Of a stretch of DNA of 64,000 nucleotides, positions 43,034-54,701 are shown one piece after another. Numbering within the stretch: position 1 is the stretch's first letter; each line of letters opens with the position of its first letter. A program made the translations under genes and the position numbers. The notes below the pieces were generated by a model that did not search any database, had not been told where the DNA came from, and was given only the letters and a program-made list of their open reading frames with translations. Location of the stretch: NCBI GenBank assembly GCA_019637155.1, contig JAHBWE010000012.1, positions 1 through 64,000 of the forward strand, written 5' to 3'. The stretch is from Labilithrix sp. GTDB taxonomy: Bacteria > Myxococcota_A > Polyangia > Polyangiales > Polyangiaceae.

Positions 43034-43055
43034 GCCCGGTCACCAACCGTCAAGC

Positions 43056-43190
43056 CCGCACCATCGACAGACACCTACCACCGAGTCGCGCCGTCAACAC
43101 CGAGCCTGCACCGTCGACAGACACTGCCCCGAAGAGACAGCACGGTCGACACGCTGCCGGCGAGGCGGCACCGTCGACAGACGATGCCGC
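43056..43190. repeat. degenerate intergenic repeat
   Basis: GCACCRTCGACAGACRM occurs at about 43058, 43109 and 43168 (spacings 51 and 59), with an inverted relative GCACGGTCGACACGC near 43140. It fills the gap between the propeller gene and the reductase gene (43034-43223). Confidence 0.6.
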
Positions 43191-43223
43191 GGGGAAGCGC
43201 GATCGCTACAGTAGTCGGTGGTG

Positions 43224-44084
43224 ATGGAGATGGCGGCGGGGCACAGGACGGGGCTCGTTACCGGGGCGACGCGTGGGATCGGGGAAGCGATCGCGTACGA
43301 GCTCGCGAAGCATGGGGTGCACGTCGTCGTCGCTGGACGCGATCGGGGGCGCGGGGAGCGCGTCGTGCGGGCGATCCGCGAGCGTGGTGGGCGGAGCGAG
43401 CTCGTGGTGCTCGATGTCACCTCCGAGCGCGACGTCGGGTTGGTCGCTGCCGCGCTGAAGGGCAGCGGCCTCGACGTCCTCGTGAACAACGCGGGCGCCT
43501 CGTTCGATGGGTTCGACGCGAACGTCGCGCGGAAGACGCTCGACGCGAACTTCGTCGGAACGATGCGGCTCACGGACGAGCTGCTCCCGGTCCTCCGGCG
43601 CGACGCGCGCGTCGTGATGGTCTCGAGCGGCATGGGCACGGTCGACTGCCTCGGACCCGCGCTCCGCGACGAGGTGATGAGCCCCTCCCTCGACCGCGCG
43701 AAGCTCGTCGCGTTCGCGGATCGCTTCGTCGCCGACGTCGCGTCCGGCGACTACCGCAAGCGCGGCTGGCCAGGCAACGCGTACAGCGTCTCGAAGGTCG
43801 CGATGAACGCGTACGTCCGCATCCTCGCGCGCGACCTCGCGAACGATCCGCGCCGCATCCTCGTCAACGCCGCGTGCCCCGGCTGGGTCCGCACCGACAT
43901 GGGCGGAGCGAGCGCGCCGCGGTCCCCCGCCGAAGGCGCTCGCACGCCGTCATGGCTCGCGCTGCTCCCGCGCGGAAGCGAGAGGGAGAGCGAGAGCGGA
44001 AACGGAAGCGACCGGCCGACCGGAGACGGAAGCGGCGGGCCGACCGGCGGGTTCTTCCGCGACGAGGAGCGTATCGACTGGTGA
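43224..44084 (+). CDS. short-chain dehydrogenase/reductase, carbonyl-reductase-like
   Basis: The protein has 286 residues from ATG 43224 (GTG 43218 and 43221 and ATG 43230 are close alternatives). Nucleotide motif TGATRGIGEA near 13, NNAGASF, Ser in MVSSGMG near 133, and the catalytic YSVSK near 186. The arrangement with a long loop between the Ser and the Tyr resembles eukaryote-like carbonyl reductases. Near the C-terminus there is an unusual low-complexity stretch (ERESESGNGSDRPTGDGSG) replacing the common tail. Substrate unknown. Confidence 0.88.
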   Translation: MEMAAGHRTGLVTGATRGIGEAIAYELAKHGVHVVVAGRDRGRGERVVRAIRERGGRSELVVLDVTSERDVGLVAAALKGSGLDVLVNNAGASFDGFDANVARKTLDANFVGTMRLTDELLPVLRRDARVVMVSSGMGTVDCLGPALRDEVMSPSLDRAKLVAFADRFVADVASGDYRKRGWPGNAYSVSKVAMNAYVRILARDLANDPRRILVNAACPGWVRTDMGGASAPRSPAEGARTPSWLALLPRGSERESESGNGSDRPTGDGSGGPTGGFFRDEERIDW

Positions 44085-44105
44085 GGGGCGCGGTATGCTC
44101 GCGCG

Positions 44106-44582
44106 ATGAACCAGGCGCCGGCGAAGAAGAAGGGGCTCAGCACGACCGCGATCGTGCTCATCGTCGTCGGCGTCGTCTTCCTCCTCCTCCTCGGCACGTG
44201 CGCCGCGGCCGGCATCTGGGTCGGCCACAAAGTGAAGGACGTGAAGGAGAACATCGCCGAAGGCGGGCTCGTCCTCGTGTCGCCGCCCGAGGTCGTGAGC
44301 GAGCTCGCCGGTCCGAAGAAGGACTACGTCGGCGCGTGGCGGAGCACGAGCGGCAAGAGCGCGCTCGACATCGCCGCCGACGGGGGGATCCACTTCAAGC
44401 AGGACGAGGGCGGCTCGAAGCAGGAGCTCACCGCGCCGATCGCCGCGTTCAAGGGCGACGACATCCTCGTCCGGCTCGGCATCGACTTCACGATCGCGGT
44501 CACCCAGCCGCCGAAGAAGTCCGGCACCGAGTGGGTCATGATCGCGCGCGGCATCACGTTCCATCGCGACGTAACCGAGTGA
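44106..44582 (+). CDS. membrane-anchored protein of unknown function
   Basis: The protein has 158 residues. A Lys-rich start is followed by one transmembrane helix (AIVLIVVGVVFLLLLGTCAAA), then a beta-rich external domain (DYVGAWRSTSGKSALDIAAD, GIHFKQDEGG, WVMIARGITFHRD). No family is recognised. It lies 21 bases after the reductase gene and is probably co-transcribed. Confidence 0.75.
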   Translation: MNQAPAKKKGLSTTAIVLIVVGVVFLLLLGTCAAAGIWVGHKVKDVKENIAEGGLVLVSPPEVVSELAGPKKDYVGAWRSTSGKSALDIAADGGIHFKQDEGGSKQELTAPIAAFKGDDILVRLGIDFTIAVTQPPKKSGTEWVMIARGITFHRDVTE

Positions 44583-44706
44583 CGCCTTGCCGAGCGCGTC
44601 CGGCGATCATAGTCTCGAGACCATGTTCGCGCCGGTGATCACCGCATTTGACCGACCGCGGAGCTGGTCCCTGAGCGTCGACGTATCGCTACGTCTTCCC
44701 GAAGAG

Positions 44707-44731
44707 GCCGGCTTCGCTCACAGCCGGTTTT
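44707..44731 (+). terminator. hairpin with short T-run
   Basis: GCCGGCT, 8-base loop, AGCCGGT followed by TTT. The seven pairs include one G-T wobble. It lies about 125 bases after the stop at 44582 and 125 before the broken EF-G gene, so it can be a terminator of the upstream pair or an attenuator in the EF-G leader. Confidence 0.5.
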
Positions 44732-44820
44732 CGCGCTCGCGCTCGAAAGGCGCGTAGGCGCGTTCCTTCGGTTCCCGAGGCCTCAGAACGCGGCCGCGAC
44801 AGCGTGTTCTGGGGTGGGGT

Positions 44821-44855
44821 GTCGGGGGCGAAAGCCCCTGACGTGAGGACACGTC
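44821..44855 (+). promoter_or_regulatory. two overlapping leader hairpins at the EF-G start
   Basis: Hairpin 1: GTCGGGGGC, GAAA tetraloop, GCCCCTGAC (9 pairs, one G-U). Hairpin 2: GACGTG, loop AGGA, CACGTC (6 perfect pairs, 44840-44855), ending one base before ATG 44857. The loop of hairpin 2 is the Shine-Dalgarno itself. The two share bases 44840-44842, so they cannot both form fully. Confidence 0.55.
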
Positions 44856-44856
44856 C

Positions 44857-46009
44857 ATGCTTCGAGATATCCCGATTACACGAATCCGTAATATCGGCAT
44901 CATGGCCCATATCGACGCGGGGAAGACGACCTGCGCCGAGCGCATCATGTTCTTCACCGGGCGCATCCGCGCGCCGGGCGAGGTGCACGAAGGCAACACC
45001 GTGCTCGATCACCTCGCGCAAGAGCGCGACAAGGGCATCACCATCACCGCCGCCGCGACCTCCGTGTCGTGGACGCCGGGCTGCGGCGCGAACGAAGGCG
45101 TCGCGCACCGCGTCCAGCTCATCGACACACCGGGGCACATCGACTTCACGATCGAGGTCGAGCGGAGCCTCCGCGTCCTCGACGGCGCGGTGTTCGTGCT
45201 CGACGCGAGCGCCGGGGTCGAGTGCCAGTCCGAGACGGTCTGGCGGCAGGCCGATCGTCACCGCGTGCCGCGCCTCGCCTTCATCAACAAGATCGACAAG
45301 CCGGCGCCGACGTCGAGATGTGCTTCGCCGACGTCCGCGAGCGCCTCGGCGCGCGGCCGGTGCTCGTCACGATGCCCGGCGAAGACGGCGTCCTCCTCGA
45401 CGTCGTCCGCGAGACGAGCATCGTCTTCGAGAGCGACGACGGGCGCGCCTTCCGCACCCGCGAGGTCGCCGCCGTCGATCGCGCTCGGCTCGAGGAGGCG
45501 CACGCGCGTCTCGTCGAGGCGTGCGCCGACGTCGACGAAGAGGTGCTCGCCGCCTTCTGCAAGGGAGCGCCGGTGGAGCCCCTCGCCCTCGAACGCGCGC
45601 TCCGCAAGGGCACGCTCGAGCGCGAGCTCCTCGTCGTCCTCCGCGGCTCCGCGCTCGCGAACCGCGGGATCCAGCAGCTCCTCGACGCCGTCGTCGCGTA
45701 CCTGCCCGCGCCCGCGGACCGGAGCGACGAGCCGCTCACCGCCCTCGCCTTCGAGTCGGTCGCCGACAAGAACGCCGGGCTCCTCACGTTCGTGCGCGTC
45801 TACGCCGGCGTCCTCCGCGCCGGCGACGAGGTCCGCCTCATGCCGCGCGACGTCCGTGAGCGCGTGAGCCGGATGTTCCGCCTCCACGCCGAGCAACGCG
45901 AAGAGGTGACGGAGACCTCACGAGCGGACGCGGCTCCGCGGTGATGGAGCTCGCCGGCTACGAACCGGTGCCCGCCTCCGTCGCCCGCTCGATCCTCGCG
46001 CGCGCGTGA
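44857..46009 (+). pseudogene. broken elongation factor G gene
   Basis: The N-terminal GTPase domain is clear: MAHIDAGKTTCAERI, GEVHEGNTVLD, QERDKGITIT, LIDTPGHIDF, then FINKIDKP. At about 45305 one base seems lost (expected GADVEMCFADV continues in another frame), and the second frame runs through LVVLRGSALANRGIQQLLDA and the start of domain II to 45944. A third frame (45944-46009) reads MELAGYEPVPASVARSILA, like the very end of EF-G. So domains II to V are mostly missing; intact EF-G is about 700 residues. It is almost certainly a decayed paralogue, not the essential factor. Confidence 0.88.
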
Positions 46010-46138
46010 CGCTCACCCCGCATCCCCGCCTCGCACCCGCGGGGCGGGGAATGCGCCTCCACGCCCGAGCTCGCGCTCGACCCGCCCGTGAAGAAGGTGA
46101 AGGACGCGGGCGCGGACTGATCTAGGCTGCATGCCTCC

Positions 46139-46837
46139 GTGACCTCCGAAAAGCTCCTCGCCCTCTCCGCTCTCCTCGTCGCCTGCTCTTCTTCGCCGCC
46201 GCCGCCCGCGGCGCCCACGGCGTCACCGCCGAAGGCCGAGGACCACCACGGCGGACACCACACGCTCGTCCACCGCTTCGAGAAGGCGGACGAGTGGGCG
46301 CCGAAGTTCGACGATCCCGCGCGCGACGAGTGGCAGAAGCCGCAAGACGTCGTCGCCGCGCTCGAGCTCCAGCCCGGGATGAAGGTCGCCGACGTCGGCG
46401 CCGGCACCGGCTACTTCATCCCCCACCTCTCGCGCGCCGTCGGCGAAAAGGGCGTCGTCTACGCGCTCGACGTCGAGCCCGACATGGTCCGCTACATGAA
46501 GGAGCGCGTCGCGCGCGAGAAGCTCACGAACGTGCAACCCACGGTCGTGCCGGCGGACGACCTCGGCGTCGTCGATCTCGATCGCATCTTGTTCGTGGAC
46601 GTGTGGCATCACATCCCGAACCGCGAGGCCTACGCGACGCGCCTCCGCAACGCGCTCAAGCCGGGCGGACGCGTCGTCATCGTGGACTTCACGCTCGACG
46701 CGTCGCACGGCCCGCCGAAGCACCACCGCCTCGAGCCCGAGAAGGTCGTGCGCGAGCTCGCGGCGGGCGGCCTCACCGCGAGCGTGTCGCCGACGCGCCT
46801 GCCCGACCAGTACATCGTCGTCGGCACGCGCCCCTGA
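46139..46837 (+). CDS. class I SAM methyltransferase with lipoprotein signal
   Basis: The protein has 232 residues from GTG 46139. Unusually for a methyltransferase, it opens with a signal and lipobox (LLALSALLVACSSSP) and a Pro/His-rich linker. The catalytic domain has motif I VADVGAGTGYF near 84, VYALDVEPDMV, LFVDVWHHIPN and GGRVVIVDF, a UbiE-like pattern. SAM is not normally available outside the cytoplasm, so either the signal is not used or the enzyme works at the inner face of the membrane. Similar lipobox methyltransferases do occur in deltaproteobacteria. Substrate unknown. Confidence 0.85.
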   Translation: MTSEKLLALSALLVACSSSPPPPAAPTASPPKAEDHHGGHHTLVHRFEKADEWAPKFDDPARDEWQKPQDVVAALELQPGMKVADVGAGTGYFIPHLSRAVGEKGVVYALDVEPDMVRYMKERVAREKLTNVQPTVVPADDLGVVDLDRILFVDVWHHIPNREAYATRLRNALKPGGRVVIVDFTLDASHGPPKHHRLEPEKVVRELAAGGLTASVSPTRLPDQYIVVGTRP

Positions 46838-46840
46838 GCG

Positions 46841-50746
<3,906 letters not shown>

Positions 50747-50795
50747 GACGCCCGCATGAAAACACGACTCACCCGCGTGCTACCTTCTTCTTCGC

Positions 50796-51491
50796 ATGAA
50801 GGTCGATCGCGAGCGTTTCCTCCTCCTCGCGGCGGCGCTCGCGACCGGCGTGTGCGCGCCCGCCTGCGGGACCTCGCCGGCGTACCCGCCGCCCGAGCCG
50901 CCGCCTCCTCCACCGCAGGAGCCGCTCGTCGTCGCGCCCGTCGCGCCGCCGTTGCCCGTCGCCTACGCGGCGACGCCCGAGCCGCGCGACGCGCCCGAGC
51001 CGCCCGAGCCGGTCGCGACGACGAGCGCGCCGCCCAACCTCTACGAGGGCACGCCGGTGAAGGGTCAGACCTGCGATCCCACGCAGAACAAGGTCGGCGC
51101 CGCGCCCGCGTGCAAGCTCGCGCCGCCGCCAGGACCGGCGTGCGAGAGCATCAACGACACGAAGAAGGAGTGCCCCACGCTCAACACGCTGCTGAAGCCG
51201 CGCGTCGCGCAGGCGGCGATCGAGTGCCTGAAGCGCCGCAGCGGGACGAAGGACATCTGCGAGTTCAACGTGTCGAGCATCTGCGCCTACGAGGCGTTGG
51301 GGCAGGCGTGCATCGAGCCGTACGCGAAGCAGGCGTGCGACGGCGTGATGAAGGCGTGCGGCGGCGCGGCGAAGATGGCGCGCGACTCCTGCGAGGCGGG
51401 CGTGTCCGGCATCGCCGACGCGCGGCGCAAGAAGTTCATCTCCTGCATCACCGAGTTCTGCCGCTTCGAGACGTGCCTCACCTATCTCTGA
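50796..51491 (+). CDS. Cys-rich lipoprotein, paralogue of 57848-58567
   Basis: The protein has 231 residues. The start MKVDRERFLLLAAALATG is shared in form with the gene at 58567 (MKIDRSRFLALTAGIAA). Lipobox APACGTS, then a Pro-rich linker of about 60 residues, then a C-terminal domain with about 12 cysteines (CEFNVSSICAYEALGQAC, CDGVMKACGGA). The spacing resembles a helical disulfide domain. Function unknown. Confidence 0.78.
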   Translation: MKVDRERFLLLAAALATGVCAPACGTSPAYPPPEPPPPPPQEPLVVAPVAPPLPVAYAATPEPRDAPEPPEPVATTSAPPNLYEGTPVKGQTCDPTQNKVGAAPACKLAPPPGPACESINDTKKECPTLNTLLKPRVAQAAIECLKRRSGTKDICEFNVSSICAYEALGQACIEPYAKQACDGVMKACGGAAKMARDSCEAGVSGIADARRKKFISCITEFCRFETCLTYL

Positions 51492-51512
51492 CGCGCGTGG
51501 TATGCCGGAGGC

Positions 51513-52364
51513 ATGAGCGTCTCCCTCGTCACCCGTTCGGAGCATCGCGCGTTCGGCGGCCGGCTCGGCTTCTACGAGGCGGAGAGCGCGGCGTGCGCCG
51601 GTCCGATGCGCTTCTCCGTGTTCCTCCCGCCGTCGGCCCTCGCCGGCACGCGCGCGCCCGCGCTCTACTACCTCGCGGGCCTCACCTGCAACGAGGAGCA
51701 CCTCCCGACCAAGGGCGGCGCGCTCGCGATCGCGGCGGAGCTCGGGCTCGCCCTCGTCGCGTGCGACACGAGCCCGCGCGCGAAGCGCTACCCCGGCGAC
51801 GACGAGGACTGGGACTTCGGTCAGGGCGCGGGGTTCTACCTCGACGCGACCGCCGCGCCGTGGTCCGAGAGCTACAAGATGGAGACGCACGTCGTGGAGG
51901 AGCTCCCGGCGTGGGTCGAGGCGTCGTTCCCGATCGATCCGCGGCGGCGCGGGGTCTTCGGCCACTCGATGGGCGGGCACGGCGCGCTCACGCTCGCGCT
52001 CCGTCATCCGCAGCGCTACGCGAGCGTGTCGGCGTTCGCGCCGATCGTCGCGCCGTCGCAGGTGCCGTGGGGGCAGAAGGCGTTCCGCGGCTACCTCGGC
52101 GAAGACCGCGCCGCGTGGGAAGCGCACGACGCCTGCGCGCTCGTCGCGAAGACGCAGCTGCCGTTCGAGGTCCTCGTGGACCAGGGCAACGCCGACAAGT
52201 TCCTCGAGCGCGAGCTCACGCCCGAGCGCTTCGAGGCGGCGTGCGGCGCGGCGAACCAGTCGCTCCGCCTCCGCCGTCACGACGGCTACGACCACAGCTA
52301 CTACTTCATCGCGACGTTCATGCCGGAGCACCTCCGGCACCACGCGAACCTCCTCGTCTACTGA
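51513..52364 (+). CDS. fghA: S-formylglutathione hydrolase
   Basis: The protein has 283 residues, the usual family length. It hydrolyses S-formylglutathione to formate and glutathione in formaldehyde detoxification. Catalytic Ser in GHSMGGHGAL near 149, Asp in LVDQGNADKFL near 225 and His in DGYDHSYYF near 258; also YYLAGLTCNEEH and QGAGFYLDATAAPW. No S-(hydroxymethyl)glutathione dehydrogenase is next to it in this window. The 3' end overlaps the convergent membrane gene by 7 bases. Confidence 0.95.
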   Translation: MSVSLVTRSEHRAFGGRLGFYEAESAACAGPMRFSVFLPPSALAGTRAPALYYLAGLTCNEEHLPTKGGALAIAAELGLALVACDTSPRAKRYPGDDEDWDFGQGAGFYLDATAAPWSESYKMETHVVEELPAWVEASFPIDPRRRGVFGHSMGGHGALTLALRHPQRYASVSAFAPIVAPSQVPWGQKAFRGYLGEDRAAWEAHDACALVAKTQLPFEVLVDQGNADKFLERELTPERFEAACGAANQSLRLRRHDGYDHSYYFIATFMPEHLRHHANLLVY

Positions 52365-52855
52365 CGCTCCGCCTTCGGGAGCCAGCCGTGCTTCCGGAGG
52401 AACACGCGGATCTTCCCGACCCACTCCTCTGACTCGAGCGGCGTGAGCGTGGACTCCGGCAGCACGATCGGCTCCGCGGGAGCGGCGCGATCGAACGCGA
52501 TTTGCACGCGCTCGGCCGGTCCGCCGGCGGCGGGAGTCTTCGTGCGATGAACGACGACGGCGAGCACGTCGGCGATCGGGAGCCGGAGCGGCGCGTCTCT
52601 TCCGCGCTCGCGCGCGACCTCGAGCACGCCGTCGGTCACGCGCAGCACGAAGCGTCCGCGGTTCGGCTTCCAGCGCAGGACGAAGAGCGCGGCGCCGGCG
52701 CCGAGCGCGGCGAGGCCGGCCGCGGGGGCGACGAGCTTCGCGAGCAGACCCGCGGCGAGGACGGGGAGCGCGATCGGCGCGACCGCCGTTCCGCCGCTGT
52801 CGGTCGGGCTCCCCGGCGCGGCCCGCGCGTCGACGACGAGCACGTTGTCGCTCAT
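52358..52855 (-). CDS. membrane protein of unknown function
   Basis: The protein has 165 residues. Two hydrophobic segments (APIALPVLAAGLLAKLVAPA and GLAALGAGAALFVL) precede a beta-rich cytoplasmic part (RFVLRVTDGVLEVARERG, IADVLAVVVHR) with some resemblance to membrane-attached PH-like domains. No family is assigned. The start at 52855 lies 5 bases from the 34-bp tandem repeat. Confidence 0.72.
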   Translation of the reverse strand: MSDNVLVVDARAAPGSPTDSGGTAVAPIALPVLAAGLLAKLVAPAAGLAALGAGAALFVLRWKPNRGRFVLRVTDGVLEVARERGRDAPLRLPIADVLAVVVHRTKTPAAGGPAERVQIAFDRAAPAEPIVLPESTLTPLESEEWVGKIRVFLRKHGWLPKAERQ

Positions 52856-52860
52856 GCTCC

Positions 52861-52985
52861 CTTCACCTTACGCCATCACGTGGCGCTCGCACTTCTTCAC
52901 CTTACGTCATCACGTGGGACTCGCACTTCTTCACCTTACGTCATCACGTGGCGCTCGCGCTTCTTCACCTTACGTCATCACGCGA
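52861..52985. repeat. 34-bp tandem repeat overlapping a gene end
   Basis: Units begin at 52861, 52895, 52929 and 52963 (period 34), the last one incomplete. The shared core CTTCACCTTACGTCATCACG includes TTACGTCA and CACGTG elements. The fourth unit contains the stop codon of the LRR gene (52970-52972), so the array seems to have grown from the end of that gene. Confidence 0.9.
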
Positions 52986-53839
52986 AGGTGACGATGGCGC
53001 AACGCGATCGGGCGGGCGCGATCGGCGCTCACGTTGCCGCGCGACAGGTCGAGCACCTCGAGCTGGTCGAGGAAGCTCCAGCCGGCGAGCCAGGCGAGCG
53101 CGTCGTCATGGAGCCACGTGCCGGCGAGGTCGAGCACGCGGAGGCGCGGGCACGCGGGCGACGCGAACACGCCGGCGAGCGCGCCGGCGCTCTCGAGGGC
53201 GAGGTCGAGCGCGAGCACCTCGAGCGTCGCGAGGTGCGGCGAGGCGAGGAAGCGCCCCAGCGCGCCGGGGCGCACGCGGAGGCTCGCGAGGCGGAGCGAG
53301 CGAAGGCGCGTGAACGGCGTCGCGGCGAGGCGGTCGAGGCGGGCGATCGGACCGCGGCGCATCCACGTGTTGCCGGCGCGGCGGCCGTAGATCGTGAGCT
53401 CGGTCGCGCGCGCGAGGAGGCGCGTGCTCGCCGGGTCGGCGAGGGCCATGCGCTCGCGCTGTCCCTCGACGAAGAGCTCGAGGACCGAGAGGAGCGGGGC
53501 GCGCGCGAGGAGGTCGTCCGCGCGCGTCGTCGCGACGCTCATCGACGTCGCGATCGTCTCGACGAAGCCGCGGCGGAATCCGAACTTGGTCTGCGGCAGC
53601 GAGAGGGCCCAGAGATCGGCGAGCCAGTCCTTCGCGTGGAGCGCGTCGATGAGCTCGACGCGGGCCTCGAGGTCGGCGCGCTTCGGATCGTCCGCCGCGA
53701 GCCGCGCGAGCTGCACCTGGAGCTGAATGAGCTCGCCGCGCGTGTCGCCCTGCGCCTCGAGCCAGTCGGCGTAGACGAGGCGCGCGTCGTCGTCGTCGGG
53801 ATGGGCCACGATCGCGTCGAGCAGCTCGCGGCCGTCCAT
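52970..53839 (-). CDS. repeat-companion (TIGR02996) and leucine-rich protein
   Basis: The protein has 289 residues. The N-terminal 45 residues carry the TIGR02996 signature (AHPDDDDARLVYADWLEAQG, then DTRGELIQLQ). The rest is irregular leucine-rich repeats (LRSLRLASLRVRPGALGRFL, LEVLALDLALESAG, LRVLDLAGTWLHDDAL). Such proteins are common in myxobacteria and planctomycetes; function is unknown. Its last three codons and stop are part of the 34-bp repeat. Confidence 0.88.
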   Translation of the reverse strand: MDGRELLDAIVAHPDDDDARLVYADWLEAQGDTRGELIQLQVQLARLAADDPKRADLEARVELIDALHAKDWLADLWALSLPQTKFGFRRGFVETIATSMSVATTRADDLLARAPLLSVLELFVEGQRERMALADPASTRLLARATELTIYGRRAGNTWMRRGPIARLDRLAATPFTRLRSLRLASLRVRPGALGRFLASPHLATLEVLALDLALESAGALAGVFASPACPRLRVLDLAGTWLHDDALAWLAGWSFLDQLEVLDLSRGNVSADRARPIALRHRHLRVMT

Positions 53840-53866
53840 GCCGCCGGATCGTACCTCGGCGGGCCG

Positions 53867-54571
53867 TCACCGGCGTAGGTCGCGCGGCGACGCGTGGACG
53901 TGCCGGCGCATGACGCGGCGGAGCGCGTTCGCGTCGCCGTGACCGACGCGCGAGCTCACCTCGTCGAGCGAGAGCGCGGTCGTCTCGAGCACGTGCACCG
54001 CCTGCTCGACGCGGAGCCGCTGGACGAAGCCGATCGGTGTCGTGCCGACCGCCTCGACGAGCCGGCGCGCGAGCGTGCGTGGGCTCGTGCCCGCCGCGCG
54101 CGCCATGTCGGCCACGCGGAACGTGTCGCCGAGGCGCGCTCGAGCCCACCTCACTGCGCGCCGCACCGTCTCGTCGTTCGCGGCGAGGTGCTGGACGGCC
54201 ATGAACGCCGCCCGCGACGCGTGCGTCTCCAGGAGAAGCAAGCGCGCCACCCTCCGCGAGAGCGTGGGACCACACACGCGCGCGACGACGTGGAGGGCGA
54301 GGTCGGCCTGCGCGAAGACGGCGCCGGCCGTCACGAGCCGCTCCTCGACGACGAGGGCTCGCTCCGCCTCGATCCGCGCGCCAGGACAGCGCTGCTGGAG
54401 CTCGGGCGCGAGCCACCAGGTCGTCGTGGCGGTGTGGCCCTCGAGGATGCCCGCCTCGGCGAGGAGGAACGCCCCGCCGCACGACGAGCCCACCGTCGCG
54501 CCTCGACGGTGCGCCGCGCCAACGGCGCGCACGAGCGCCTTCACGTCGGAGCGCGCGAGCACGGCGCTCAT
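53867..54571 (-). pseudogene. 5'-truncated GlxA-type AraC family regulator
   Basis: The frame from ATG 54571 gives 234 residues: the second half of a DJ-1/GATase1-like domain (GATVGSSCGGAFLLAEAGIL, TTTWWLAPEL) and a complete AraC helix-turn-helix pair (RVADMARAAGTSPRTLARRL, LDEVSSRVGHGDANALRRV). The frame continues upstream of the ATG with family-like IAIAPGYWVESADEM, but no start codon is found before the divergent gene at 54702. About 80 N-terminal residues are therefore missing. The DNA-binding part may still be made; loss of the sensory half suggests decay. Confidence 0.72.
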
Positions 54572-54701
54572 CTCGTCGGCGCTCTCGACCCAGTAGCCGG
54601 GCGCGATCGCGATCGAGACGCCGCTCGCGCAGGCGTCCTGGCGCCGGCAGCGAGCCCTCGTCGGCGAGGCGCCCTGGCTTCGTTGAAGCTAGGATCGCGG
54701 G

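Noticed and set aside
44623..44757. 44-codon frame ahead of the EF-G remnant
   Set aside because: No ribosome site, no conserved look, and it crosses the hairpin at 44707-44731.
46010..46138. Remnant reading ECASTPELALDPPVKKVKDAGAD-like sequence before the methyltransferase
   Set aside because: It could be the end of a lost lipoprotein, but it is about 25 codons without a start or a clear relative, so no feature is claimed.
52861..52985. CRISPR array
   Set aside because: Units are 34 bp in direct contact, with no variable spacers and no cas genes in the window. The same holds for the other repeat loci.
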